Part shown: positions 7,439 to 17,800 of the stretch, in pieces
Position numbering within the stretch: the first letter of the stretch is position 1
Layout: every line of letters begins with the position of its first letter
Assembly: GCA_947449255.1 (NCBI GenBank)
Contig: CANFQX010000003.1
Coordinates: forward strand, 62,001 to 126,000
Source of the DNA: Pseudobdellovibrionaceae bacterium
Lineage (GTDB): Bacteria > Bdellovibrionota > Bdellovibrionia > Bdellovibrionales > Bdellovibrionaceae
Reading direction: 5' to 3'
Length of the DNA: 64,000 nucleotides
Notes under the pieces: model-generated
The model's input: only the letters and a program-made list of their open reading frames with translations
Told to the model about the DNA's origin: nothing
Databases searched by the model: none
Made by a program: the position numbers and the translations under genes

Positions 7439-8863
7439 GTGGATTTTATTGCAATCGGAATCAGTTTGTTATTTGGAATTTTTATGGGATGGCTCTTAGG
7501 AAACAGAAAATCTGGTGTCCCAAAGGTTGAATTTGAACTGCTGCTTAAGCAAGAGGCTGGCGCGCAGGAAAAAATTAAGGGACTGCTTGAGGACACGAAA
7601 GTAAAACAAGAAAGTCTATCCAAAGGCCAAGACGAAATTATAAAATTAAATCGCGATCTCGCCCAATTGCAAGCCACGGCTCCGCAGCTTGAGCGCAATT
7701 TTGCAGAAATGAAGCAAGATAGAGACAGTTTAAAAAATAGCACTCAGGAACTCGCAGAAAAGTTAAGTTCAATCACTGTTAAAGCAAATTCAATTGAAAT
7801 CGAAAAACAACTCCTCAGTCAGCAGCTGGCCACTCTGAAGGGCTTTGTGGATGATGTCAAAAAACAGACAAAAATGGAATTTGAAAATTTGGCCAATCAA
7901 GTTTTAGATGCCAAAACAAAAACATTCTCAGAGACAACTGAAAAAAGTCTTGATGTTCTGCTAAAGCCGTTGAAGGAGAAAATACAGAATTTTGAAAAAG
8001 CGGTGGATGAAAAATATTCCAACGAAGCCAAAGAGCGGCATGCCCTTAAGTCAGAAATTGAAAAATTAATCACCCTCAATGATAAGATGGCGGTTGAAGC
8101 TCATTCACTGACTCAAGCCCTGCGTGGGGATTCGAAAATTCAAGGGGATTGGGGGGAATTGGTTTTAGCGAAAATTCTCGAAGCCTCAGGATTGCAAGAG
8201 GGACTTGAGTATTCTCAGCAAAAATCGCACAATGATGATGAGGGCGATCGATTTCGACCAGACATCATTATTAATTTACCAGAGAACAAGCACGTCATTG
8301 TCGATTCTAAGGTGTCGCTGAAGGCCTATGATTTATACAGATCCTCCGAAGATGAGGGCATTCAGTCAAAAGTTCTAGGGGATCACATCAAGTCGATTGA
8401 AAACCATATCAATGATCTAGGGGATAAGCATTATTCAAAACTAAAAGGCGTCCATTCACCAGAGTTGGTCTTTATGTTTGTTCCCATAGAGCCCGCGTAT
8501 TTGCTGGCCATGCAAAAAGATTCCGATTTATCAGCACGCGCTTGGAAAAAGGGTGTAGCGATTGTGACCTCCACCACGCTATTAACAAGTCTAAAAACGG
8601 TGGCGTCCATTTGGCGCTTAGAAAAGCAAAATAAAAATGCCATGCAAATCGCGCAAGAAGGGGCAAAGCTCTATGACAAGTTTGTGGGCTTTCTTGAAGA
8701 TTTTGAAAAGATCGGAAAGACCTTTGATAATGGTCAAAAACAGTATTCAGATGCAATGAGCAAATTAAGAGATGGCTCCGGAAGCGTCTTTAAAAAGATG
8801 GAGCTTTTGCGTGAACTCGGTGCTGCTCCTAAAAATAAAATTAAAACAGAACTTCTAGAATAA
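7439..8863 (+). CDS. rmuC: DNA recombination protein RmuC
   Basis: A 474-residue protein. An N-terminal membrane anchor (residues about 2-20) is followed by a long coiled coil to about residue 150. The RmuC domain comes next, with its hallmark GDWGELVLAKILEASGL and the nuclease-like DIIINLPENKHVIVDSKVS. RmuC limits inversions and rearrangements at short inverted repeats and has a restriction-endonuclease-like core (Asp in RPDII, Glu/Asp-x-Lys in VDSK). The GTG start at 7439 is supported by AGGGAG at 7429-7434. The DUF3293 gene follows after 12 bases and is probably in the same transcript. Confidence 0.93.
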   Translation: MDFIAIGISLLFGIFMGWLLGNRKSGVPKVEFELLLKQEAGAQEKIKGLLEDTKVKQESLSKGQDEIIKLNRDLAQLQATAPQLERNFAEMKQDRDSLKNSTQELAEKLSSITVKANSIEIEKQLLSQQLATLKGFVDDVKKQTKMEFENLANQVLDAKTKTFSETTEKSLDVLLKPLKEKIQNFEKAVDEKYSNEAKERHALKSEIEKLITLNDKMAVEAHSLTQALRGDSKIQGDWGELVLAKILEASGLQEGLEYSQQKSHNDDEGDRFRPDIIINLPENKHVIVDSKVSLKAYDLYRSSEDEGIQSKVLGDHIKSIENHINDLGDKHYSKLKGVHSPELVFMFVPIEPAYLLAMQKDSDLSARAWKKGVAIVTSTTLLTSLKTVASIWRLEKQNKNAMQIAQEGAKLYDKFVGFLEDFEKIGKTFDNGQKQYSDAMSKLRDGSGSVFKKMELLRELGAAPKNKIKTELLE

Positions 8864-8875
8864 GGTGAAATAAAT

Positions 8876-9898
8876 ATGAATGCCGATCACGCCGATGTGC
8901 AAGAACTGAACTATTGGGGCACAATAGAGCAATTTCTTATTGAGCGCGAAAAAGCCTTTGCTTGGGCAGAACGAATGACTGTACTTTTGCAGGGAATTTC
9001 CCCAGAGATTAGAGTGGAGGCCTTGTTCAATGAGGATCTTGGGTGGGACATCTTTATTTGTTGTTGCCCTGTAGAAGCGGCAGTGTGGATTTGCCGAAAA
9101 TTTTTAAAAGATCATTTTGTCCGATATTTGCTTAGCGACTGGAAAACCGATCATATCGATCCTATTTGCTCCTTTTATTTAATCAGCTTTGAGCCAGAAC
9201 TTTCCGAAAGCAGGAGCTTAAATTTGCAAGAAGCTTTAGAGAAAAAAGCTCAGGAAGAATTCCTTGTCGTAAAATGGAAAGAAGAAGGAGTGATGATTGA
9301 ATCTGATTTTCTTGAGGACTTTGTTTTAAGAAATTTAAACCCAGAAAACATTGAGTATTGGATCGAAGATACAGATTTTGGAATTCAGCCCTTTGCTGGA
9401 TTTTTAGAAGACGGCAATTTATTAATTCGCGGACCTTATATTGATTTTCCATACTTTCCTGAAAGTGTTTTGGAATTGGACTACAAGCAAAAATATTTAT
9501 CAGCCTACCGGAAAGCCATTTATAGAGTTGAGGTCGGCTCTGACAACATTTTTTTGAAGGTTGGTGAAGCCTCTCCAAGTCTGGATGCGCTAATCAAGAA
9601 TATGAATGCTACGGCAGGTTGCTTTATCACAGCCTGGAACCCAAAATCTGTGGATTTTGAGTTGGTACACAATCAAAGGCGAAATGAACAACTTAAAAAG
9701 AAATTAGATGCAAAAAAACTCAAGTACATCGAGGGAGATGGCTTGGATCCAGACGATTCTGCAAGTGTCCCAGAAAGAAGTTATTTTGTTTTTGGAATTG
9801 ATAAAGCTCAGGCCATTCACCTTGCCCAGAAATTTGGACAAAACGCGATTCTTTGGTGTGAATTGAACAGCCCTGTCGAGTTGGTTTGGACAGACTAA
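8876..9898 (+). CDS. Protein with C-terminal DUF3293-like domain
   Basis: A 340-residue soluble protein. The last ~120 residues resemble DUF3293: YRVEVGSDNIFLKVGEASP, then CFITAWNP, an ARNEQL-like helix, an EGDGLDPDDS loop, and FVFGIDKAQAIHLAQKFGQ with NAILWCE. The role of DUF3293 is unknown. The N-terminal ~200 residues are acidic, contain a Cys triplet (ICCCPVEAA) and match nothing I recognise. Most DUF3293 proteins are far shorter, so this is an extended version. Its start lies 12 bases after rmuC with AAGGTGA as the ribosome-binding site. Confidence 0.8.
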   Translation: MNADHADVQELNYWGTIEQFLIEREKAFAWAERMTVLLQGISPEIRVEALFNEDLGWDIFICCCPVEAAVWICRKFLKDHFVRYLLSDWKTDHIDPICSFYLISFEPELSESRSLNLQEALEKKAQEEFLVVKWKEEGVMIESDFLEDFVLRNLNPENIEYWIEDTDFGIQPFAGFLEDGNLLIRGPYIDFPYFPESVLELDYKQKYLSAYRKAIYRVEVGSDNIFLKVGEASPSLDALIKNMNATAGCFITAWNPKSVDFELVHNQRRNEQLKKKLDAKKLKYIEGDGLDPDDSASVPERSYFVFGIDKAQAIHLAQKFGQNAILWCELNSPVELVWTD

Positions 9899-9919
9899 TT
9901 CACCGAATTAAAATAATTC

Positions 9920-9952
9920 TAAGATTAGACATTTCGCAAATTTCTAATCTTA
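9920..9952. terminator. Hairpin at the end of the DUF3293 gene
   Basis: Ten-base perfect arms, TAAGATTAGA and TCTAATCTTA, surround an ATTT-cgc-AAAT inner stem. The hairpin starts 22 bases after the DUF3293 stop and also contains the stop codon of the minus-strand gene remnant. It lacks a strong U tract, so it may act bidirectionally. Confidence 0.45.
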
Positions 9953-10226
9953 ACTTGCTCTACAGCGGCCTGAAAGTCTTCTTTTGAGGGAAGCCAGTCA
10001 TCGACTTGTCCTTGAAGCTCTAGTTTATCAAATCTGTTATTGGAAACATCAATTTAAAATAACCATCTGGAGGAATATTTCGTAATTGAAGCCTAATGTT
10101 TCGGCACCATGATTATTAATGCACCAAGAAATCAGCGCTTCACCTACGTTTGAATAGCTGTCATTGTGATTATATTTTTTCAGCCAATGCACGAATGATT
10201 TTATTCCAATTTTAGCAACTTGCATA
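9925..10226 (-). pseudogene. Frameshifted small gene remnant
   Basis: Read on the minus strand from the ATG at 10226, coding-like sequence is spread over all three frames. It starts MQVAKIGIK, then needs a frame change in an A6 run to continue as SFVHWLKKYNHNDSYSNVG and EALISWCINNHGAETLGF. A second change gives LRNIPPDGYFKLMF, and a third gives NNRFDKLELQGQVDDWLPS and KEDFQAAVEQVKIRNLRNV before the stop at 9925. About 100 residues would be encoded if intact. No family was recognised. Either this is a decayed gene or the assembly holds several indels here. Confidence 0.55.
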
Positions 10227-10296
10227 AAAAATCCCTTCAGAAAATTTGCATTAACTCGGCGAGGTCTACTGCTGATCTTGCCATGGTATTCATTAT

Positions 10297-10330
10297 ATCT
10301 AGCTATTCACTATAAAGTGAATAGCTAGAT
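10297..10330. repeat. Perfect 14-base inverted repeat
   Basis: ATCTAGCTATTCAC (10297-10310) and its exact complement (10317-10330) flank the six-base loop TATAAA. It lies between the remnant gene and the WYL regulator, both on the minus strand. It has no U tract. It could be a transcript-end hairpin of the regulator or an operator. Confidence 0.8.
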
Positions 10331-10412
10331 TGAAAAAGATATAATCTAGTTTTTATTTGTAGTTTCAGTATGTTAACAGTTTATAATATATCAAGTAATT
10401 ATCTAGTCTCAG

Positions 10413-11414
10413 CTATGCAGCTTTTTTGTCCTGATATTTCAATAAGTTTTGCTGCATCAAAGTCACCACTTGATTCTGAAGCTCAGGCGGTGAAAGAACT
10501 TTGCAGCACGGGGACAGACTTAATACCCAGCGGGCGACTTCATCGTTAATTTTGACTGTCATTTTGAAATGCAGGCCCTCGGGATTTCGAACCCATGTTT
10601 GACTTGGATGCCAGGTTCTTTCAGCCACATAGGACGCCAGCGGTTCTTCAATGAACAGGGACAGCTCCTGAACTTCACCAGTATTTAAGACCCCCAGTGA
10701 ATCTTGAAAAAGCTGGTCCGTTTTTATATTCTGAGGCGTGTAGGAAGCTTCGAGCATCACAGCCGTGCGGGCTCGGTGCAGATTGTAGGTTTTCACAAGG
10801 CCATCCTTTGTGTCCTTAGCGACAAGATAAACTGAGGAATCCGCAAAATAGATTTTTTCAGGACCTAGGGTGCGCTTAACATAATCCGGCTCTGATTCGG
10901 AGTGATTGGATTTATAGTCGAGTTCAAGCAAGTGATGCTCGATGCACGCAGCATGCACGGTGTCTAACAAATCCCTAGAGATCCCAGTTTGCCAAGTGGC
11001 TTTATGTTGGAAGCCGATGGCGTCTTGATACTCTTTGAGGGCGTTGAAATCTCGCACTCGTAATAATTTTCGCAGTTTTAAGAAAAAGCCGTTGAGGTCC
11101 TCGAAAACGGGCGAGCCTTCAAAAGCCTTGATCGATTCCTGAATGATAAATAAAGAAATTAAATCTTTGGGCTGAAATTTTATATTTTTTGAAAGTTCCG
11201 CAGTGAATTCAAATTTATATTTGTCTTCCACTTTAGCAAGAGGTGCACCAACGCCCTCAATCGCTTTGAGGTCTCGGTAAATTGAATCTATGGAGGTCTT
11301 GATGCCATCCTCAAGCAGGCGGTCTTGAAACTCTTTGACGGTCAAACCCAGAGGATAGGCCTCTAGGTAGGCCATGATTTTAAGAATTCGAATGACTTGG
11401 TTGTTTCGTTCCAT
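10413..11414 (-). CDS. WYL-domain transcriptional regulator
   Basis: A 333-residue YafY-type regulator. The N-terminal winged helix-turn-helix (about residues 5-65) contains VIRILKIMAYLEAYPLGLTV and SIDSIYRDLKAIEG. A WYL domain (about residues 150-225) follows, with LLELDYKSNHSES, ADSSVYLVAKDTKDG and TYNLHRARTAVML, and then a WCX-like C-terminal extension. WYL domains sense nucleic-acid or nucleotide ligands and often control DNA-damage or defence genes. The nearest minus-strand genes are an orphan upstream and a decayed gene downstream, so the target is not evident. Confidence 0.88.
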   Translation of the reverse strand: MERNNQVIRILKIMAYLEAYPLGLTVKEFQDRLLEDGIKTSIDSIYRDLKAIEGVGAPLAKVEDKYKFEFTAELSKNIKFQPKDLISLFIIQESIKAFEGSPVFEDLNGFFLKLRKLLRVRDFNALKEYQDAIGFQHKATWQTGISRDLLDTVHAACIEHHLLELDYKSNHSESEPDYVKRTLGPEKIYFADSSVYLVAKDTKDGLVKTYNLHRARTAVMLEASYTPQNIKTDQLFQDSLGVLNTGEVQELSLFIEEPLASYVAERTWHPSQTWVRNPEGLHFKMTVKINDEVARWVLSLSPCCKVLSPPELQNQVVTLMQQNLLKYQDKKAA

Positions 11415-11493
11415 CCTGATCCTATCGGTAGATTGGGGATGAAATTAAGAACTTAATAAACAGCCGCTTGTGTCTTAAAATTAGACGACAGGT

Positions 11494-12006
11494 CTATTCA
11501 TCGTCATCGCTTATTCCAAAGTGATTTTGGATTAAAGGTTTAAGATCTTCCCATTCTGATTCGAAATGATGTTCAAAAAATACGGTAGAAAATCCTAAGA
11601 GATCCTCTGCGGTCATAAGCTCGTGTCTGATGAGATCATCAAAATTGCCGTTGGTGAATTCCAGTGGAAAAATATTTCGATTCAGCAACAGGTCGAAGGC
11701 TTGTTTTCCACCGATTGAGATCACTTTGAGGTAGTGGACGCCTATGGGCTCAGTCCAATCGGCTTCAAGATTTTTCATGAGCCGGGAAAAAAGAGCAAAT
11801 CTGACGTTCATTAAATTATCGACGGCGGTGGCATCGAGGCTGCCTGCAGCTTGTTCAATTGAAGTCTGCCAAGTGGCGAGTACTGTTTCGACATCATAGT
11901 CGTCAATGGCATTGAGCGCTTTTTGTAGGGGATCCGCGGGGAGTGTGGCAAAGAAATTAAAAGCAGATTCGAGAGCGCGGAGCGTTTGCTTTGGTGGAAT
12001 GGGCAT
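11494..12006 (-). CDS. Hypothetical acidic protein
   Basis: A 170-residue, largely helical soluble protein ending in an acidic tail (GISDDDE). I do not recognise the family. The ATG at 12006 follows GAGG at a workable spacing. It lies 79 bases upstream of the WYL regulator on the same strand, so the two may be co-transcribed. Confidence 0.65.
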   Translation of the reverse strand: MPIPPKQTLRALESAFNFFATLPADPLQKALNAIDDYDVETVLATWQTSIEQAAGSLDATAVDNLMNVRFALFSRLMKNLEADWTEPIGVHYLKVISIGGKQAFDLLLNRNIFPLEFTNGNFDDLIRHELMTAEDLLGFSTVFFEHHFESEWEDLKPLIQNHFGISDDDE

Positions 12007-12266
12007 GGGGGCCTCGTCGGTGGTTTTAAATTTTGGTTGTTTGCTTTGGGTATTGTAGCGGGGTTGTTTAGTGGGGGCAAGTCGTGTCTCTTTGTCGTTT
12101 TAGGGATTCGGCCATTGTCCCCCGAAAGACAAATCGCTGCGCTACGATAAATTTATTGAAATACCTAATTAAATATCAACCTGGACCACAGACTGGTCGC
12201 GAGCTCTTTTTAGTGAAATATCATCGAATAAAGCTAAAATAATTTATTCTGAATGAGGGAGACTTT

Positions 12267-14822
12267 ATGATTCTTTTTGCACAGGGCCTGGATGGACTAA
12301 ATTATCTCAATCCCCAGGTGGCTCATGATCAACGAATTCACGCGGTTTACGGTGAAATGGGTTTATTGCAATACCTCGAGGTGCAACTGGGACTATTGGT
12401 AAATGGAAATAAGGAAGGCGCTCCTGAACTGCGATACCTTGCGGCTCTCAATAAAATAACGAGTGCCGCTCTTTTTTTTCACACTTCATTGCAAGTTGAT
12501 GGACTAGGCACTGCTAAAAAATTATATCACGAACGAGAGCTCCTTATTCTTAATGGTTGGGATCAAAAAAAAACAGGATCGCCAAGGGTGGATGCGCTAG
12601 CCCTGGCAGAGACAGTATTTAGCGATTCCGAATCGGTTGCGATTCGATTAAAAAAAGTCAGAGACAGTCTGCTAGGCCGGGATTTTCATAAATACATTCC
12701 GGATATCTATGTGCGTTCATCACTTTTAGCACTGCAAAAATTGTGGCGTGATATCTTTGGACTTTTAGAAAAAAATAATGTCCGTGTGACCTATTTTTCT
12801 GGAAACCACGTTCCCGATTTTAAAAATAAACTTCAGGTTATGAAGGCCGTTAATTATCGTGAATCAGCGCAGTGGTTAGGTCATGCTGTCGCAAAACTCA
12901 CAGCAAAAGATAAATCAGTGGTTTTTATTTGTCCGCCGTCTTTGATGCAAGATTTAGTCAGTGGACTAGATTTGGCCCAAGTCAAATGGACTTCGGATCA
13001 TGTTGTAAGCTCAACAGCAACGGCCGAGCTCAGTGCTTTTATCGGCCTATTGTCTTTGATTTGGCAGGACAGGTCGCCACAAAATCTTTTGTCATGGCTT
13101 CGGATGCCGATTGCGCTGATAGGGAGGTTGAAAGCCCGAGAACTGGCAGAGGCTTTGCAACAAGACAAAAATATTGAAAACTTCAATTTTAAAGAAACTG
13201 AAAAAGAGGACTCTGAAAAAAATGAAAACGAAGCCCTCAATCAACTTGAAAAGTATTTTCTGGATTTGATTGTAAATCCCAAGGTTGAAATGCGCAGGGG
13301 TCTTGAAATACCTTTGCTTCAAGAAATTACCCTAAATTATTTGTCCTGGCTTAAAGAGGGTAAAAGATTGGGCCAGAAATCGGCGGCCTCGGCCTATACT
13401 CTTATTTCTAGCTTTCTTGCAAAACTTGCAGACTATCCAGACAATACCATATCTGAACATCGGCTGGCGCAATTTATACAAACGAGCTTGCAGGGTGGGG
13501 CTATCGAAACTGAAACACAGGCAAAAAGTTCATCTGTCTGTATCGTTGATGATCCCAAGCGCGTGCTTAGTCAGGTGGATTATCTTTTTTGGTTTGGCTA
13601 CAATTCATCATCGACTGCGCCCTTGAACAGAATATTTTGGTCAGCAACAGAAATTCAGACACTAGAAAAAAAAGGAATCCAGTTTCCCCAAGGGACAGAT
13701 CTTTCAGCTGCTAAAGTTTTTGAATGGCTGGAGGCGCTAAAGCACCCTGAAAATACATTTTTGATCGTCTTTAAGACAAATTATAACGGTGAGACTGATT
13801 ATATTCATCCGTCTTTTAATTTTCTTGGTCCCCGCGAAGAAAAAACCAGAGCTAGCTGGCTTGCGAAACATGAAGTTGACTTCAAAACCTCTGAATTGTT
13901 TGCCAAGATTGAATTTGAACAAATCACTTCCAGAGATTTTAATACGGCCAAAGCGCACTGGGCTGTTCCCCCTTCGCTATTGCCTGAGACGATGAGATGG
14001 TCCTTCTCTGGTGTAGAAAAAATAATGAGGTGCCCACTGGCATGGCATCTGGAAAATCAAAAATGTTTAAAACTGGGCACTGATGATCACCTCAATGAAG
14101 AAAAGCAAGCCCTCGGAACCATGGGCCATAAATTTTTCGAACTGCTGTTCAATGCGAATTATGAGGCCAAAAAAGCTTTGAGTGAAAAATCAGCACTTGC
14201 ATTTTTATCGCAGTGTCTGTCTGAGGTCCAATCCCTTAAATTATGGGCTGACTATGAACTTAATGATCATAAAAGTCGTCTTATAAATTCGGCGAGATCC
14301 TTTCATACATTTCTTTCTGAGAATGATCTTGAAGTACTCAGCAATGAGAGCTCTTTAGAAAAAATATATACGAAAGACATCACCCTCAATGGAAAGATCG
14401 ATATTGTTTTGGGGCGAGACAAAAAACCTTTGCTGGTCATTGATTTCAAGTCCAGGGTTTCAAAAGAACACATGAAGGCTCTTAAAGAGGGCTCCGTTCA
14501 GCTTTCCTTTTATTTGGCACTTCTAGGTACTCCAAAAATTGCTGTAGGCTACTTTGATTTAACGACCGGGAATTTAATTTACACGGGGCCTGGTGGATTT
14601 AAAAACGCACAATTTATGAAATCAGATGCTGGGAGCACAACGACGATTGTCGCCAATGTTATGGAATTAGTATCAGGTCAGAAAACTAAGATCAACGGGG
14701 GCGATCTTTTTGCCAATTTTAGAGCCGATAAAGACGATAAATATAAGCCATTTTGTGACAGGTGCAGTTATTCTGGAATTTGTGGAAAGAAGTTTATTCA
14801 GGAGATTAAATATGGGCATTGA
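12267..14822 (+). CDS. addB: AddB-like PD-(D/E)XK exonuclease subunit
   Basis: An 851-residue protein. The C-terminal third is a PD-(D/E)XK nuclease with an iron-sulfur cysteine set: Cys589 (RCPLAWHLE) and Cys830, Cys833, Cys839 (CDRCSYSGIC). The catalytic core lies between (GKIDIVLGRDKKPLLVIDFKS, near 710-725). The N-terminal part resembles the inactivated helicase half of AddB; no Walker A is visible. Together with the next gene it should form a heterodimeric helicase-nuclease that resects double-strand breaks for RecA. GAGGGAG precedes the ATG. The stop lies inside the next gene (11-base overlap), indicating translational coupling. Confidence 0.82.
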   Translation: MILFAQGLDGLNYLNPQVAHDQRIHAVYGEMGLLQYLEVQLGLLVNGNKEGAPELRYLAALNKITSAALFFHTSLQVDGLGTAKKLYHERELLILNGWDQKKTGSPRVDALALAETVFSDSESVAIRLKKVRDSLLGRDFHKYIPDIYVRSSLLALQKLWRDIFGLLEKNNVRVTYFSGNHVPDFKNKLQVMKAVNYRESAQWLGHAVAKLTAKDKSVVFICPPSLMQDLVSGLDLAQVKWTSDHVVSSTATAELSAFIGLLSLIWQDRSPQNLLSWLRMPIALIGRLKARELAEALQQDKNIENFNFKETEKEDSEKNENEALNQLEKYFLDLIVNPKVEMRRGLEIPLLQEITLNYLSWLKEGKRLGQKSAASAYTLISSFLAKLADYPDNTISEHRLAQFIQTSLQGGAIETETQAKSSSVCIVDDPKRVLSQVDYLFWFGYNSSSTAPLNRIFWSATEIQTLEKKGIQFPQGTDLSAAKVFEWLEALKHPENTFLIVFKTNYNGETDYIHPSFNFLGPREEKTRASWLAKHEVDFKTSELFAKIEFEQITSRDFNTAKAHWAVPPSLLPETMRWSFSGVEKIMRCPLAWHLENQKCLKLGTDDHLNEEKQALGTMGHKFFELLFNANYEAKKALSEKSALAFLSQCLSEVQSLKLWADYELNDHKSRLINSARSFHTFLSENDLEVLSNESSLEKIYTKDITLNGKIDIVLGRDKKPLLVIDFKSRVSKEHMKALKEGSVQLSFYLALLGTPKIAVGYFDLTTGNLIYTGPGGFKNAQFMKSDAGSTTTIVANVMELVSGQKTKINGGDLFANFRADKDDKYKPFCDRCSYSGICGKKFIQEIKYGH

Positions 14823-17800
14823 GATTATATCAGCGGGCGCCGGATCCGGAAAAACCTTTTCCCTGACCGAGAAACTTTATGATATTTTAAATACTGCAAA
14901 GACGACTCCTGACAAAATTTTGGCGATGACGTTTTTAAAAAAAGCGGCCAATGAACTCAGAGAAAGGGTTTCCTCAAAGCTGATCGAAAAGGACAGGGCC
15001 GATCTTGCCCTGCAAATGCAGTACGCACGCATTGGCACCGTTCATGCAATCTGTGCCGATGTGATTCGCCAATTTTCCTTTGAGTTGGGGGAGTCCCCTG
15101 ACCTTATTCCCATGGAGGAGTTCGATGCTGGACAGCTTTTTGGCGAGGCGCTGAATTCAAGTCTAAGTGGCGAAAATGCAGAAGAGGTCATCAAAGCTGT
15201 CACAGTCATCGATTTTAAAGATGGAATCTACAACTTCCAAAAATCTATTCGCGATGCTGCAAAACTTGCACGCAAAAATCAATTGGACTTGAAGGAATTG
15301 GAACTGTCCAGAACAGAATCCCTGAGTATTTCAGATAAGGTTTTCAAGGGCGGAGTGAGCCTCAGTCCGCTTTTAGAGTCTGCGCTAAAAAGTTATGCGA
15401 TTGCTAATGTAAATTCACCCAGTGAGGGTATTGCTACAAAAAAAGCTCACGGCGAATTAATACGCACATCGGGTTTTTTGAATGCTCGCCCGCTGAAGGT
15501 CAGTGAGATCATTGAATGTTTAATGATTAAGCCGGGCAAGCGAGATGCAAAAAGTTTCAAAGATATTCTGGATCTCTCTGATCAGTTGAACAGTGGCAAT
15601 GAGTTGAAACAGGCAGCCCGTGAATATATCAATGTTTTTTTTGACACCCTTATTAAAGTTCTTGCGACTTATCATGAATTGAAGGTGCAAAGAGGCTTGA
15701 TTGATTTTGAAGACATGGAAACCAAGATGTTACACCTGCTTGACATCGCGGCAGTTCAAGAAAGGCTCAAGCAAGAAATTGAATTCTTGTTGGTGGATGA
15801 ATTCCAGGATACGCCGCCGATTCAATTGGCCATATTTAAAAAGCTTTCGGAAATCTGCAAGGAAGTGATTTGGGTAGGGGATATTAAACAAAGCATCTTG
15901 GGTTTTGCGGGTTCAGATCCCGAATTGATGAAAAGCTTGCTTGAGGATTTAAAAAAATCACCGTCGGGAAACACAAGACGGTTGGAGGACAATTGGCGAT
16001 CCCATCAGACCCTGGTCCATTTTTGCAATGATGTGTTTGGTGCAAGTTTTAAGGTCGATGGTCTAGCGGCAGCAGATGTTTGTCTCAAACCCAAAAAAGA
16101 ATACAAGAGCAACCCGCCAAATCATTTTGAAGTTTGGAGCGCAACCAATGGCCAGGCGCCGGATCGTATTTCTGCTTTGGCTGTTGGAGTATCTGAGGTC
16201 TTGAAATCTGATTTAAAAATTACGGATCGCAGGACGGGCGAAGTCCGAGCTATTCAGCCAGGCGATGTTGCGGTACTGGTGCGAAGCAATCTGCAGTGCC
16301 AGCAGTTTGCTGCTGCACTTTCAAAAATTGGTCTTGATAGTACGGTTCCATTTGGGAGTGTTGCCTCAACTCAGGAAGGGGCATTGCTTTTATCGGCTTA
16401 TTCTTTTGCAATAGACAAAAAAAACACTGTGGGTGCTGCTGAGTTTTCAATTTTGGCTGCAAAAGACGAAGCCTCCGCAGTTGAGGTTCTTAAGCAAATT
16501 GTTCTTAAAGTCGATGAAAAGAATTGGAGTACTCTTCTTGAAAAAATCGTCAATTTTCAACCGCAAGTGCGATTGAATTCGCCAAGCTTTATCATTTCAG
16601 AAATCATAGAAAAATTAGACCTTGTTAGAATATTGAGCGAAATCACAAATCCTGAGCAGCGAATCGCCAATATACATTCCATTGAAGCCCTGGCACACCT
16701 CTATGAAAAAAGTTGCTTTGAGAAATTGGCATCGGCTTCTCTCGCAGGTTTCATCAGATATCTGGACGAGCTTTCAGAAATCAAATCAGATAAAGACCCC
16801 TTACTCCCGTTAGTTTGGGAAAAACCCACTGCCGTGAATATTCTGACCATGCACAAATCAAAGGGACTAGAGTGGCCGGTGGTGCTGTTGGCTGATGTGA
16901 ATGAAAAAGGTGATAAAGGTTTTGATCTTTTTAACATTGCAATAGTGCAAAAAAATAAATTTAATTCCAACAGGCCTCTTGAGGGGCGATTCTTGCATGT
17001 TCTGCCAAAGATGTTCGGTGAAAAGAATCCCCCTGAGGTCTTTGAAGATGTTATTGATAAAGTTTCACAGAGTATGCCTGGCTATGGACAGTCGGAAGGT
17101 GAAATCAGACGACTTTTGTATGTGGCCATGACAAGAGCTCGCGAAGTGTTGATTTTTGGCATGGGGAAATCTTTCGAAGTGTCTGACGGCGGGCAATTGC
17201 ATTCCTTACGAGATGAGAACGAAAAATATATGATTCAGACCTCCGCCGATCAGAAATCTTTGATGGTTGGCTCAAACTCTTACAAGGCAAATTTTAGGAC
17301 CTTCACATTTGAGAAGGACGAGTCCACCAGCTCTGGAGGAGGTAAGGCTCTGGCTGTGGCAAAAATACTGCCCAGAGTTGAACTTGAAATTGATCCTGAT
17401 TGTGACTCTGAAGCTGATTCTGAAGTTAAAGTCGCTAGTGAACAAAAAGTATTTTATATTTCGCCCAGTGAGTCGGACAGGGGATCAAAGAGGGCTGCGA
17501 TAAAAAATATCACACAGGTTCATGAGCCCATCAGCGTCATAACCAAAGCCCTTCGTGATGATTACTTCGGAAATTTTTTTCATCAAGTTTTGGCGGCCAG
17601 TGTTGGTGGTGAAGCAGATCTTGAGACGATAAAAAAAATGGCACAAGCCTGGGAATGCGAAGGGGTTGTTAGTGCCTCAGATGTGGCAAGGTCCAATGAA
17701 AGTCTAAATAAGTTCATCACAGACCGTGCCGGAAATAAACCAGCCCTGGCGACGGAGCTGCCAATCCTGGTGCCCATCAACAAACACGCAAACCTTCAAT

